Source of the DNA: Aurantiochytrium sp. KH105
Taxonomy: Eukaryota > Sar > Bigyra > Thraustochytrida > Thraustochytriidae
Assembly (NCBI GenBank): GCA_003116975.1
Contig: BGKB01000032.1
Span: forward strand, 186,001 to 250,000
Direction: 5' to 3'
Length of the DNA: 64,000 bases
The translations under genes and the position numbers were made by a program. The notes beneath the pieces are model-generated. The model had not been told where the DNA came from and did not search any database. It saw nothing but the letters and a program-made list of their open reading frames with translations. Numbering within the stretch: the first letter of the stretch is position 1; the number at the start of each line of letters is the position of its first letter. Below, in pieces: positions 11,845-22,731 of the stretch.

Positions 11845-13392
11845 TTAGCGGTGAAGGATGTAGATGGCAGCGCCATTCACTACAAGGCCAATTTTCGCGA
11901 GAAACGTGAAAAAGGCAACGAAGTCCTCCTTGAAGACGTGCTCCAACACCATGCCTGAAAAGAGCCCAACAATAACTTGCGCGGCCGGCATGGCCGCAAT
12001 AACGAGTGAAATCGTCCAGGCGTTGTGCGCGCCCTCGGCGTCGGAATCCTCACTGCCAGAGTCAGAGACATCATCATTTCCGATGGTACCATACGAGGAG
12101 ATCAGACCTTTGCGGCCATGGCCGTTTTCGTCCGCTCCCTCTTCGTCGTCTTCGTCTTCGTCGTCTTCATCGAGACTTGCGCGCTCCTGCGCAAGCTCAT
12201 ACGCACGAGCTCGACGCGTGAGATTGTGCACAATGAGGAACATGTTGTTCGTATGCACCGCATAAGAGAGACCGGCGCAAGCGGCCACAAAGATCGTACC
12301 GACGCCATCTCCCGTCACGTCGAGTAACAAGAGAGAAAGCATGAGCAGAATTTCGCCGATAAAGTAAACGGCGCGCGATCCGTACGTCTTGTTGAGAGGT
12401 CGCAAGAAGAGCGAGACCGCAAAAGAGCACAAAGCGCCCGCACCTAGTCCAAGAAAGCTCACGCGCATCACACCGACCTGTGAACCCTGCAAGAAGGCTG
12501 TCCAGTAAAAGTCCTTTGTCATGGTCACAAGCCAGCCATAAAAATGCACCGTGAGCAGCGTCGCTCGCCGCCAAGGCAAGGACTTTGGTGTCACTTTTGG
12601 TGCGTTAAGTAATGGGTACGTGCCCTCCAAGTCTGCGGGCGGTGTCTCAACGTCCACGACGGCGTCCGTAGCTTCGCGCAGCGCGTTTAGCTCTGCGTGA
12701 CGCTTCGCCGGGTTCTCGACGGGGGAGATCCACAAGACTGTGCAGCTCGTGACCACAAGCACAAGAAAGGCGCAGAGCACAAGGCCCACCAAGTGATTTG
12801 CCGAGGGCGAAGACGCCGGAACGTGCGAAAACCAGGTCACATCGAGGAGGTAACCCACGGGGAAGGCGCCGAGGAGCATGGCCAGAAGTCTGCCCACCAT
12901 TTGGAAGCGCGAAAAGCGCGCGTTGAGCTCGTTGCGGCAGTCGGGGTCCCGCATGGTCAAATCTTCGATCATGGCGCGCGCCGGGATGAGGAGCGAGTCG
13001 TGGCTCACGTCGCTGATGGCGAAGCCAATCATGGCCACGATCGCGACGCTCGTCTCCGAGGACCCTAACCTGTACGAGAGCATGAGCAGAAACAGTCCCA
13101 TGCCGCCCGTCACGGTGAGTCCCGCCAAGAAGGGTTTGCGGCGCCCGATGGCGTCCGACAACCTGCCCACGCCGAGCTGCAGGCCCACGCCCACGATGGG
13201 GTTCACCAAGTAGGTGAATCCCGTGAACCGCAGCGGGACGTGCAGCCAGAGCAGGTACGGGACGATGGTGGACTCCTGCACCGCCCACGTGAACTCGACC
13301 GCCATGCCCGTGAGCCCCGCCCATTTGCCAACGGGCGAGTCGCTCGCGGCGGCGCTCGCCTCCTTGCGCAGGAGGAGCCTGCGCTGCTTCAT
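11845..13392 (-). CDS. MFS sugar transporter of the sucrose transporter / SLC45 (GPH) type
   Basis: A 515-residue polytopic membrane protein, probably a proton-coupled disaccharide or glucoside transporter. The start is ATG 13392 (MKQRRLLLRK); the frame stays open to an ATG at 14103, but that 237-codon extension is repeat-derived low complexity. TM1 motif EFTWAVQESTIVPYL and the loop GRLSDAIGRRKPF after TM2 match the sucrose-transporter signature (GRRxPF). A long cytoplasmic loop carries an acidic cluster (DEDDEDEDDEEG, about residues 425-437). Length and about 12 TM segments equal plant SUTs. Plasma-membrane versus vacuolar location cannot be told. It is divergent from the USP gene. Confidence 0.85.
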   Translation of the reverse strand: MKQRRLLLRKEASAAASDSPVGKWAGLTGMAVEFTWAVQESTIVPYLLWLHVPLRFTGFTYLVNPIVGVGLQLGVGRLSDAIGRRKPFLAGLTVTGGMGLFLLMLSYRLGSSETSVAIVAMIGFAISDVSHDSLLIPARAMIEDLTMRDPDCRNELNARFSRFQMVGRLLAMLLGAFPVGYLLDVTWFSHVPASSPSANHLVGLVLCAFLVLVVTSCTVLWISPVENPAKRHAELNALREATDAVVDVETPPADLEGTYPLLNAPKVTPKSLPWRRATLLTVHFYGWLVTMTKDFYWTAFLQGSQVGVMRVSFLGLGAGALCSFAVSLFLRPLNKTYGSRAVYFIGEILLMLSLLLLDVTGDGVGTIFVAACAGLSYAVHTNNMFLIVHNLTRRARAYELAQERASLDEDDEDEDDEEGADENGHGRKGLISSYGTIGNDDVSDSGSEDSDAEGAHNAWTISLVIAAMPAAQVIVGLFSGMVLEHVFKEDFVAFFTFLAKIGLVVNGAAIYILHR

Positions 13393-13580
13393 GTCTCCCT
13401 GCTCCCCGCGCTCCTGCCTGCGCTGGCCAGCTTGCGCGAGGCGGGCGATCTCGCGCCTCCCGCGCCGGCCTCGGTTGCGGCTCTGGCGCCGCTGCGCCGC
13501 CGGTGGCGGTCGGCCTCGTCGGGCCCGTCCCGATGGACGACTCGCGGCGATCCCGCCCGCCCGCGATGCCGATCTGCGGC

Positions 13581-13628
13581 CGAGGCGAGGCGAGGCGAGG
13601 CGAGGCGAGGCGAGGCGAGGCGAGGCGA
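13581..13628. repeat. (CGAGG)n microsatellite in transporter leader
   Basis: Nearly ten perfect copies of CGAGG. On the minus strand this reads as repeated LASPR codons and is the reason the transporter frame stays open upstream of its likely ATG. Confidence 0.85.
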
Positions 13629-13912
13629 GCCGGAGCGGCAGGAGAGCCAGCCGCCCTCGCGCCAGCTGCAGCTGCAGCTGCTGCGCGGCCAGGCAGGGCC
13701 GGCGCGAGTGGCGACCTGGCCGCGCCGCGGTATGGGCGCAGGCAGGCGGCACGTGGACAGGAGTCCGGCGAGGATTTTTTTTCTTTTTTCCAACGCTCTT
13801 TCCGGGGTTCGCTCTCTCTTTTTTCCTTTTTTTGTTGGGGGGGTTGGCTGGTGGCCGAGGCAGGGTCGTGTATACAGGGGGGCGGGTGGACGGTGGAGGT
13901 GATGGGTTTGGG

Positions 13913-13949
13913 AATGGAATGGAATGGAATGGAATGGATTGGAATGGAG
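13913..13949. repeat. (ATGGA)n microsatellite
   Basis: About seven copies of the pentamer ATGGA, one changed to TTGGA, in the divergent transporter/USP intergenic region. Confidence 0.8.
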
Positions 13950-14217
13950 GAGGAGCGGAGGGTGGAATGGAGAGTGGAATGTGGGACGTGTAAAAATGGT
14001 GATGGCGAGGATTGGGCGAGAGGAGGGTGGCTGCGGAGGGGTGCACAGTGAGAGGAGAAGCGAGGGGGAAATGAGGCCCGTGCAAGCGTGGCGAGCGGGA
14101 CATCTTTTCTTGATCTACAGGTGAAGATTGAGACGAAGTTCTGGCTCGAGGGTGTCCGGAACTTGAGCTGCCGTTAGCATCGTCCGCTTGTTGGCCTGCC
14201 TCGCATCGTGGCCGCTG

Positions 14218-14343
14218 GATGCTGTCGATGCTGTCGAGATGCTCTAGGATGCTGTCGAGATGCTCTAGGATGCTGTCGAGATGCCTTAGATGCTGTCTGG
14301 ATGCTCAAAATGCTGTCGCGACGCTCCAAATGCTGTCGAGATG
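14218..14343. repeat. Degenerate 21-bp tandem repeat (GATGCTGTCGAGATGCTCTAG)
   Basis: Two exact copies of the 21-base unit, followed by four progressively diverged ones, 14218-14343. The plus-strand frame gives CCRDALG repeats, but the frame is short and lies upstream of USP without other coding evidence, so I treat it as non-coding. Confidence 0.75.
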
Positions 14344-14778
14344 ACCCATGTACGTTCGAGACGCCTCGTCGTGACAGACGAAAAAAAAAATAAAAAAAAT
14401 CTCATTTTGTGCTATCAACCTCCGACTGCGGCCAGTTGTAGCACGCCGAATCTGATTGCTGTATTGTGCAATAATGAAGACCATGCTTCTTGAGCAGTCT
14501 GCGAATGTGACCATCATTCTTTCGATCTCGCTCATGACTTCATCTTCTTCGCAAAGCAACGCTGGATCCTCCAACTCGAAGAGTATCGTATCATAGATCA
14601 TCAATCTCTGCAGCTGATCCTGCCCTGCGCATGGGCTTCGCTGTCAAACCTTCCCAAGCCTGCAAACCAGTCTTGTCCTCGTCCTCACTCAGCTCCGCCA
14701 CAATCTCGCCCATCGCCCACCTGCAGCGCTGCAGGCTGATGCTGTTTTCCGGACGGATGAATCGGCAAGAAGGCGGTG

Positions 14779-17700
14779 ATGGCGCATGGGATGGCTGATG
14801 GCAAGAAAACGGGCGCCCTTCCTTGCCAAGGTTACCGAGGAGAAGAAGAAGAAGAAGAACCGCGGCAAAAAGGAGACGAGCAAGGCGATATGTTCGCGGG
14901 GCTCGGCGGCGCGGGCAGCGAGAGGCCCAGCGGCGGCGGGACCGCCGCCGGGCCGCGGGGCGGGCGCGGCGATGCAGACACGACACGGATCGAGGACAGC
15001 GTCGAGGACGAGGACGGGCCCATGGAGACGGCCATCCTCGCGTCGCTCCTGCCGCCGCCCAGCAAGTTTGCGCTGGTGCACGACCTGCCCGAGGCGCTAC
15101 GGGCCGCCGTGGCTGCGCAGCGGCGCGGACAGCTTGGCGAAGAAACGCTGAGTCTCGTCGTCGAGGGGTTCACGACCGTCAAGGAGTTTCTTCTTGCCCT
15201 CAGCCCCGCGGACGTCAGCAGGGACGACCACGAGGACCTCCTGGATGCCTTTGTCTGGCTCCTCCAAGACCTTGACGTGCGCAGCGAGGTGCGCGACATC
15301 ATCAGTGTCGATGACCTTGTCCATTTCCTGGGAATTCCCACGGAAACCGAGCTGAGCGCCAAGCTCGCGCACCAACGAAATGCACCTTCTTCCTCCGCTG
15401 GAGCGCGACCAGGACGAGGAGGAGGAGGAGGAGGAGGAGGAGGAGAAAGAGCCACGACTGGCGTCGAGATGATCCCAGCAGATCCCACACATGCAGAGGA
15501 TACAACGCAGCCGATCTGGGTGGCGACGCAAATCTTCAAGGCAATCCGCTGCCTTTTGTCGGCAAGACCAAGCGCAGAAAGGGACCTTGCGCTGGAGCGG
15601 ATCATGAAGCGCTTCCTCCGTGCCATCCCACTCGCTGCGCTGCGAGAGCTGTCTGTAGGCCATCTTGACCAGTTTTGCCGCAATCTTGCGTCTCTCGACA
15701 GCCGCAACGGACTACGACAAAGTGCCGTGCTTGTCTTTGTAAAGAGTCCTATCCTACAGCGCCGCCTCGACGCCATTGACCTTATTCTCGACATGGAGAC
15801 GCCGCCACAATGGCTCACCACGCACCGAATCCTCGAAGTCCTACTCGAACGCTCGCCCGTCCACGCCGAGCTGTGTCGACGCGCAGAGCCCATTATGCGG
15901 GCTCTCGCGCGAGAAAACCTCGTGTCCGACGAGATTCTTGGACTGGCGTGGAACGTGAGCATTGATCTCTTGTGCGTTGCAGTGCAGGAAATTCCAGACA
16001 TGGATCTACTCAAGTCCGTCCTGGTACTCGTCAACGATGGCGGCGCTCCTCGCATGGACCGCGTGGCCAAGCTGGTGCGAACAATTGCCATGAGGTCTGA
16101 TCTCGACGCCGCTCTCGCACAAACGTGCGTGGTCATCCTTTGGGAACTTCGCGACGCCACGGGTGTCTCCAACGCGGTTCTCTCGCACTTTGAACAAGGT
16201 GACGGCCTCGTCGAACTTGCCGTTGACATGTGCATGAAGTCGCTCGACCGCGATGCCTCATTCTTTTCGCATCGCGTCCTCGACTTGCTCTGGCGCCAAA
16301 TTTCGCCCCTGGGCGACGTTCTTCGCGCAGACTGGAGTCTTGAGGACCGCTGGTTCGAAGCTGTGGACGCCTGTCTCGGCCCGCTCGACGAAACCGCTGC
16401 CGAAGAGCCTGATTTGATGAATGCGCTCGACCTCGGAACCCAGCTTTTGCTTCACGAACAGGCTGCCGAGGCCCAGGCCGCACTCGTGCTTCGCATCTGG
16501 GACCTTTTTGCGACGCATCTTGGGGACGCACCCGCTGTGCGTGCGCGTATCACAGCTGATTACTTTACGTGGCTTTCACATCTTTGCGAGACGCGTATTC
16601 TCTTTCCTCTCGCGGCACATGCACTTTTTGTGGACCGCGTCATTCCATTTGTACAATCCGCGCGGCCGGAAACGACAGCCTTTGCCTTTGGGCCCGAGTG
16701 TTTTGGGTTGATTCGCAGCATTTTCGTTGTTGACAATCAGGACCGTCTCGTGAACCTCAAAGACAATGCCAATCGCACCGAGATTCAACCCGCCGATGAT
16801 CCTGCTTCTGACGAGGATCCACTCGCGTATGTGGTTCTCACTTGCGACCCGAGCGACCTCGAAGGCGTCCATTTGCTCTGGCACGTTGCCGTGCACACAT
16901 GGAGCAATGCTGTCTCCGAACACGCCGTGAGTGCCTTGCAGGCGCTCTATGACCCTTCGCTCGATCCGGAGAGCTCTCGCGCCCTGCGAGTACGGCGTGA
17001 CTATGTCGCCAAGTGCTCCAAGATTCTCGACGAGCTTCCTGCAGACTCAACACAGGCCATTCAGCGAGGCCTCGGCTTTGTAGAGGCCCTTCTCAATGAC
17101 GCTGATCACCATGGTACCCGCGGCTTTCGGCCGCACGGCGCTCGCCAGCGTGGTCAGATCCATAACCTCGTGCTCATCGCGGCAGAAACTGTCGACGCAC
17201 CAGGGCAGTCAATCACCGCCAACACCACCTCTTCCTCTTCTTCCTCCTCCTCACAAATGCCGTGTGGCAATGAAGACCGCATTTTCGAGGTCACTTTGTA
17301 CAGCAATGCCACTATTTGGGATGTTCGTTGCGCCGTCGCTTCGCGCTTGCCAACGCCTGTGCCGGCAAACAAAATTGCGCTCTCCTGGCCCGCAAGCGGT
17401 GACGATGATCCTATGGGAGACGAGGAAAACGCCACTACGCTGGCTGATCTTGGATTCGCCCGATCCGAAACGCTCATGTTCCAGCACCAAAACGATGAGA
17501 TCTTGCTGCAAAGGACGCCCAGGGTTCGCCTTCTCGACGAGACATCGCAAGAGCTCACCCCGCTCGCACGCGCCGCCTTTGGCACGATTTTTGATGAGTG
17601 GGCCTCTGACCACGAACGTGAACTCCTCAGCCTCGACGACTTTTCACATCTTTTTATGTTCTGCACGGGGGCCACCAATCAGTCGGCAATTGAGCGTCGG

Positions 17701-20700
17701 TGCGCCTCCGTGCTGCAGGATTACGCTTCGGTTGTGTTGGAGTCCACCGAGACAGATCTCGAGGACGCCGGAGCAAATGAGACTCGCGTCGTCCAAGACC
17801 TCGAATCGAGCGAACCCCACTTGACACGCGACGATTTTCTTCACTTTTACAGGGACGCTGCGCAAACCCGTCCCATGAGCGTGTGGAAGGATCTCCTGAA
17901 ACTTGGCTTCGATACAAAGTTGCAGCACACCAAAGCTGAGCGCGGCGGCACTCGGCTGACCAGTGAGTTCCGACTCTCGTGGTTCGAGCGCGAACCTGAT
18001 ACGAACGCCGGGGGACTCTCCGTCAACGAAAGCGACAAAGCCACAGAGGCCGGAGCGCCTGGCAGCTCGTTCTCAGGTGGTTGGAGGCCCATTTTAGCGC
18101 ACGAAGCGACACTGTATCGAGTTCTCTTCCGCCTTCTTCAGGCGCCGTCGAATGCGGTCTCGCGCACGGCGTGGTCTATTCTGCTTCGTTTGCCCACGTC
18201 GAAATCTGTACTGGCGGCGCTTAAAAGTGTCGAGACGGCCAAGCTTCCGTCTTTCTTTTCTGTCGAAGCTGCTGGACAGCGTTTCGTGCAGTATTCCCTT
18301 CACGTGCTTGTCTCCTTTATGGAAGCCGACGAGTCCCGCCAACTTATTGGGGCATCAGAGGGCAGACGCGCGCGCGCCGACAGCGTTGAACAGCATTTTG
18401 AGCGTGCTCGTAGGGCCTCTTTCGAGCCGAAACGTCCAGGTCGCCGGAGAAGTGGCCACGGTCTCGACCAGGACCAACTCGACGACGAACTCGATGGAAC
18501 TCAATGGACGCATGCCTTTCTGCGCCATGGTGGTCTCGCGCTTCTTCAGGCGCTTGTGCAAAGCGCTCTCGATGAGGTAAGCAAGCCACGAGAAATCCAG
18601 CACCATGATGTGAGCGCGAGCGTGCTCGACGCCACGCCCATGGGTCAGGTCTTAGAGCTGGCCCTCAAGGCCATCAAGCTCTGCCTCACGTGTACAAAAT
18701 TCAGCTCGGCGTCCGTTCTGGCGGGCCTCGGTCTTGCAGAGCAGCTCGAGCTCGTTGAGCGTGCCCGCTGCGTTATGAACCAAGTTATTGCGGGCCGAAT
18801 CGTTTCCACCTTGTCCGCCGAGTATGCACTTTTCATTTGGGACTTTTTCTTTTCGTGGCTTCACAAGCAACCTGCCGATGTTGTTCAGGCGCGTGTGGGT
18901 GAGACGGCCTGTATTGAGTTAAGCGTCGCAGCACAGCGAGGGCGATCCTCTCGCGAAGCGAAGGACACTGTCGCCCTGAAACCTGGTGTCTCGAGCGAGG
19001 TTGTCTTTTCGAGACACATTTGGCAAGATGACCTTGCAGCAGCATTGGTGCGTGTGGGCTCGCGATTTCCAACGATTCGCGATCGCTACCTGGACCAGAT
19101 CGCCACAGTGGAAGTGGAAGGCGAAGGTTTGCGAGGATGGGTATTGGCATTGGCGGGCCAACTCTTGTCTCTTGAACCCGTGAGTAGGTTCATGCCAAGC
19201 AGTCCACAATTCGACATGCGTCTCCTGAATAGCCTTGTGAAGCGCATCTTGGCAGGTTCGTTGCACCTATGTCGGCTGCTTGCTGTCATGGTACGTGAGG
19301 ATGAGCAAACAATTTATTCAATGGCCAGTACTGAGTTCTCTGTGCAAGAGCTCGTGGTGCAGCTTTCGCATCGACTGACATCTGCACAGGGTGGCGAGCA
19401 CCGGGGGGCAATTTTGCAGCTTCTTGCAGCTCTGGCCACGAGCGATACTGAGGTGGCAAGCCTCGTGTGCGACACTGTGCTTATCCCTTTGCTCCGGTCC
19501 AAGGATCCAACCGTGACGAAGCGGACCAATCGACGCCAGTCGTTGGACCGACGCAATCATCGGGTCGGCCTGGTGAACCTGCACAATACCTGTTACATGA
19601 ACAGTTTACTGCAACAGCTTGCGCTTATGGCACCGGTGCGGGATTTAATCTTTGCTGCCTCGTCGGACGCGGATGAGAACTCGTGGCTTGGAGCGTTGCA
19701 GCTGGCCATCGCGTATCTCTTGCGCTCGGAGCGCAAGGCTTTCTCTCCCGTGCAACTGATTCAAGCCCTGAATGTGAATCCTCGGGAGCAACAGGATTGC
19801 GAAGAGTTCATGAATCGCCTTCTCGAGCTATTGGAGGAGGCCACGGCAAATGAGGACCGTTGGAACGCTGCTTTTGGCGGCTCAATGCAAGTACAGCGCA
19901 TGTGCGGGGCCTGCAAGGCTCAGCAAACCGTGATTGAGGGCGTGGGCACGCACATTGCCATTGACGTTGAGGGCAGCCGCACCGTGCTAGAATCGCTGGA
20001 ACGATCAACCTTTTGCGCAGAATCTCTCGAGGGATTTCGTTGCGAACACTGCGAACAAGAGGGGCAGGTTGTCCAGCGCAAGGTGTGGGAGCGCGTTCCA
20101 CAGGCTCTCATCTTTCACCTCAAGCGCTTTCGCTATGATTTGGGACTTGGCGCCAAGGAGAAGCTGACCAATTCATTTTGCTTTGAAGAAGAGCTTTTCG
20201 GCCGCGAGCTTGTTGGTATTATTTGTCATCAGGGCGCCGCAGACGGCGGTCATTACTATTCGTACGTGCGCTCTCGTCCCGAAGAACGAGCTGAGGCGGC
20301 ATGGTACGAGCTCAACGACACCAATGTGCGAACTCTGGACGGCTTTCCGGCCGAAGCGTACCAGTCTGCGTACATATTGTGCTATGTGGACAAGGGCATG
20401 CTAGACGCGCCACTTCCGCTGCTGCCTCGAGCCATTCAAACACGCATTGACCGCGATAATATGTCTTTAGAGAGCAGCTGCACCGTGCAGCATGCTGAGT
20501 TCTGGCGTCTTTGTGACGCGACACTGAACAAGCTTCTCAAATCGTCGTCGACGTCATTGCATACTACAAATTCCGTGCAAGGTGATGAAAGTGCGTCAAC
20601 AGCGGCGCCTGGAGCAGCGTCAGCAGCCGCGGCAGCAACGATGCCATCTGCAAACGAAGAGCGTCCCTCGGCGCTTCTCGAGACGCTCTCTCTGACGGAT

Positions 20701-22365
20701 CATTCCCCAGAGAGGACTCGCGCCGAGACGAAGACAAGCTTTAGTGGCAGCAGCGCACGTTCCGAGCGGTCCACTTCAGTGTCCTCGCCTGTTCGCTCGC
20801 CTTCATCGCCCCTGTCATCCTCGCTCGCGGGAACCCCCGATTTTTCGCGGCGGCGCAGGCAACGAAGCAGTCTGACTTCAGAGAGCTCCCTGGCGCCGTC
20901 ATGGTGGCCTCAACAGAGCATGACCCCGAGCAAATCCTCCTTGCGCGAAGAAGATAGCCGGACGCCCTGTGACCAGCAGCGACAACAGGACCGTTCACAG
21001 CAGCATGTGCTAGTAAAACTCTCGCCATTGTTCTCCGAGCGGAGCGTTCCGCAGGGCGGCCGACCCATGGCCGAGACCTTGGCGCTTTCTCTGTTGCGCA
21101 TGATCTCTATCGAGAGCATCTTCCGCATCGATGGACAAGTCGTCGCAAGTTTGCACGAGGCCGTTCTGGCCATGTGTAGAGGCCGAGAAAGCTTTATCGT
21201 ACAGATTGCACAGACGCTCATGACCTTGTCGGCATCCTTTCCGATGGTTCCGGCAACCTTTCGGTTTGTGGATCGATTCATGGAGCTCGCCAAGGAGGAC
21301 GAAGAAGATGAAGAAGAGGGCGGAGATGCTCTCGAGCTTGTGGTGAGCATCCTCCTGCGCTCGGAAAGTTTTGTGGAAGCCTGCGTTGCGTGTTATGAAA
21401 AGGGTGACGCAGAAATTCGTATGAGCATCTGTCGGTGCTTAACGTACTTGATCTGTGGCGCGGCATCTGACCCAAGTGCACCGGGTTACGCGGGGGCGTG
21501 CGAGGCATTTGATTGGGTTTTCTCCAACGAGCCAGGATTTGTTCGTGCATATTTGCACTCATGCGAAGCGCAGGGGATGGAGACGGAGGAGTTTGCGCGA
21601 CTTTCGCGTTCGCTGAGCTCGCTTTCCTCCACGTGCGCCAAGCTGACAGCGGAAGCTCTCTTGGAGAGCTTGGATCGCGCAGAGGAGCTCTACAAACCGG
21701 CCCTTCGGCTCATATTGTCTCTCGACGATCGTCAGAGCAGGGATAGACTTGATGCTCTGATCGGTCCTCGCGGGGGCATGTGGAGCCGCCATTTGCACAA
21801 GGTCCTTGCACAGCTGGACACGGAGGTCGACCAGGATATTCGCATTCAGTGTTTGGGAAGTCCCTGTGGCCTGCTCTTTTGCTGCACCAACGCTCGGTCG
21901 ACCGGCGTTCAGATTCACCTTTGGTTTCCTGATGAGTCGTCGCGTCAAATCTATGGGCTTCCAGAAAATGACACCCTCATCGCTGACGAGGTTTCAGCTG
22001 GGGAAACGCGCATTCTGTACTTTGCGCCAAGACTTCCACGTTTTCCGGGCAAAGCTGTCTCGCCAAGTCGCAGCGCGATGCCACGATGCGCGTTTGAGTG
22101 GGAGGTGCAGCCGCTGACGGCACTGACCGCCACGCAGGCCTTTCCGTCGCGTACTGGTAGTGAAGATCGCGAGAACAGCCGCGTGGACGGCAACGCAGAC
22201 GACAAGTTGTTTTTGACTGTGGACTTTGCGCAGCAGGCCCAAAAACTTGCGGCGATGGGCTTTCACGATATGGATGCCGTCCTCAACGCGCTCTCTGTGG
22301 CCAAGGGAAACGAGCAGATGGCGGTTGAGATCTTGCTCGGGGCGATCGCGCAAGAGCAAATGTAG
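14779..22365 (+). CDS. Giant ubiquitin-specific protease (USP9X/USP24/USP34-like, peptidase C19) with UBL and UBA
   Basis: About 2,528 residues in one exon. The frame opens at GTG 14776; ATG 14779 is used, but ATG 14890 (MFAGLGGAG) is a plausible alternative because the intervening residues are low-complexity. Layout: acidic N-terminus, a long helical-repeat region (about 100-800), a ubiquitin-like domain (about 831-900), more helical repeats, then the catalytic core. Cys box NLHNTCYMNS has nucleophile C1605; His box GGHYYSYVR has H1825; the Asp follows in YELNDTNVR. Zinc-ribbon pairs CGAC and CEHC lie between. A Ser-rich linker (about 1930-2080), an acidic stretch and a C-terminal UBA-like domain (about 2487-2526, AAMGFHDMDAVLNAL) follow. 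It removes ubiquitin from substrates; the target is unknown. Confidence 0.93.
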   Translation: MAHGMADGKKTGALPCQGYRGEEEEEEPRQKGDEQGDMFAGLGGAGSERPSGGGTAAGPRGGRGDADTTRIEDSVEDEDGPMETAILASLLPPPSKFALVHDLPEALRAAVAAQRRGQLGEETLSLVVEGFTTVKEFLLALSPADVSRDDHEDLLDAFVWLLQDLDVRSEVRDIISVDDLVHFLGIPTETELSAKLAHQRNAPSSSAGARPGRGGGGGGGGGERATTGVEMIPADPTHAEDTTQPIWVATQIFKAIRCLLSARPSAERDLALERIMKRFLRAIPLAALRELSVGHLDQFCRNLASLDSRNGLRQSAVLVFVKSPILQRRLDAIDLILDMETPPQWLTTHRILEVLLERSPVHAELCRRAEPIMRALARENLVSDEILGLAWNVSIDLLCVAVQEIPDMDLLKSVLVLVNDGGAPRMDRVAKLVRTIAMRSDLDAALAQTCVVILWELRDATGVSNAVLSHFEQGDGLVELAVDMCMKSLDRDASFFSHRVLDLLWRQISPLGDVLRADWSLEDRWFEAVDACLGPLDETAAEEPDLMNALDLGTQLLLHEQAAEAQAALVLRIWDLFATHLGDAPAVRARITADYFTWLSHLCETRILFPLAAHALFVDRVIPFVQSARPETTAFAFGPECFGLIRSIFVVDNQDRLVNLKDNANRTEIQPADDPASDEDPLAYVVLTCDPSDLEGVHLLWHVAVHTWSNAVSEHAVSALQALYDPSLDPESSRALRVRRDYVAKCSKILDELPADSTQAIQRGLGFVEALLNDADHHGTRGFRPHGARQRGQIHNLVLIAAETVDAPGQSITANTTSSSSSSSSQMPCGNEDRIFEVTLYSNATIWDVRCAVASRLPTPVPANKIALSWPASGDDDPMGDEENATTLADLGFARSETLMFQHQNDEILLQRTPRVRLLDETSQELTPLARAAFGTIFDEWASDHERELLSLDDFSHLFMFCTGATNQSAIERRCASVLQDYASVVLESTETDLEDAGANETRVVQDLESSEPHLTRDDFLHFYRDAAQTRPMSVWKDLLKLGFDTKLQHTKAERGGTRLTSEFRLSWFEREPDTNAGGLSVNESDKATEAGAPGSSFSGGWRPILAHEATLYRVLFRLLQAPSNAVSRTAWSILLRLPTSKSVLAALKSVETAKLPSFFSVEAAGQRFVQYSLHVLVSFMEADESRQLIGASEGRRARADSVEQHFERARRASFEPKRPGRRRSGHGLDQDQLDDELDGTQWTHAFLRHGGLALLQALVQSALDEVSKPREIQHHDVSASVLDATPMGQVLELALKAIKLCLTCTKFSSASVLAGLGLAEQLELVERARCVMNQVIAGRIVSTLSAEYALFIWDFFFSWLHKQPADVVQARVGETACIELSVAAQRGRSSREAKDTVALKPGVSSEVVFSRHIWQDDLAAALVRVGSRFPTIRDRYLDQIATVEVEGEGLRGWVLALAGQLLSLEPVSRFMPSSPQFDMRLLNSLVKRILAGSLHLCRLLAVMVREDEQTIYSMASTEFSVQELVVQLSHRLTSAQGGEHRGAILQLLAALATSDTEVASLVCDTVLIPLLRSKDPTVTKRTNRRQSLDRRNHRVGLVNLHNTCYMNSLLQQLALMAPVRDLIFAASSDADENSWLGALQLAIAYLLRSERKAFSPVQLIQALNVNPREQQDCEEFMNRLLELLEEATANEDRWNAAFGGSMQVQRMCGACKAQQTVIEGVGTHIAIDVEGSRTVLESLERSTFCAESLEGFRCEHCEQEGQVVQRKVWERVPQALIFHLKRFRYDLGLGAKEKLTNSFCFEEELFGRELVGIICHQGAADGGHYYSYVRSRPEERAEAAWYELNDTNVRTLDGFPAEAYQSAYILCYVDKGMLDAPLPLLPRAIQTRIDRDNMSLESSCTVQHAEFWRLCDATLNKLLKSSSTSLHTTNSVQGDESASTAAPGAASAAAAATMPSANEERPSALLETLSLTDHSPERTRAETKTSFSGSSARSERSTSVSSPVRSPSSPLSSSLAGTPDFSRRRRQRSSLTSESSLAPSWWPQQSMTPSKSSLREEDSRTPCDQQRQQDRSQQHVLVKLSPLFSERSVPQGGRPMAETLALSLLRMISIESIFRIDGQVVASLHEAVLAMCRGRESFIVQIAQTLMTLSASFPMVPATFRFVDRFMELAKEDEEDEEEGGDALELVVSILLRSESFVEACVACYEKGDAEIRMSICRCLTYLICGAASDPSAPGYAGACEAFDWVFSNEPGFVRAYLHSCEAQGMETEEFARLSRSLSSLSSTCAKLTAEALLESLDRAEELYKPALRLILSLDDRQSRDRLDALIGPRGGMWSRHLHKVLAQLDTEVDQDIRIQCLGSPCGLLFCCTNARSTGVQIHLWFPDESSRQIYGLPENDTLIADEVSAGETRILYFAPRLPRFPGKAVSPSRSAMPRCAFEWEVQPLTALTATQAFPSRTGSEDRENSRVDGNADDKLFLTVDFAQQAQKLAAMGFHDMDAVLNALSVAKGNEQMAVEILLGAIAQEQM

Positions 22366-22731
22366 GTAGTTGGAACATTGTTCCGAATTGAGGGAAATTA
22401 TTGCGGATACCGGATGAAATTTGAAGGTGTGAGTGAGCTTGTCGAACTTTTTGAAGAGCCGCTGGCTTTGTAGTCGTTCTTGTATATTAGAAAAAATGTT
22501 GCACCACTGCCAGAGACTGCCGTGGCTCTTCACTCTTTGAAAGCGCGCGCACATAATGTCGCCCGAACTGAAAATGAACAAAAAACAAAACAATACGGCG
22601 TGCATTTATAGTCATTTAGTTGCGAAATCATGACGTCGTCCTGTAGAGTCGAGGCTGCGTGGCTTTGTGAGACAAGTAAGACAAAAGCTAGTATGGCAAG
22701 CAGACCGATTTTGCCCAACAGAGAGCTTGGC
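22366..22731. other. Convergent 3' flanks of USP and FKBP, 366 bp
   Basis: AT-richer than the coding flanks. Open frames crossing it belong to the wrong frame of FKBP exon 2 or antisense USP. No gene or strong terminator-like structure is seen. Confidence 0.5.

Noticed and set aside
13393-14103. N-terminal extension of the sugar transporter to an ATG at 14103
   Set aside because: The sequence is made by CGAGG and ATGGA microsatellites and Pro/Arg-rich filler; the family starts near ATG 13392.
14208-14393. Small Cys-rich peptide frame (CCRDALG repeats)
   Set aside because: A product of the degenerate 21-bp tandem repeat; no signal peptide and no coding evidence beyond openness.
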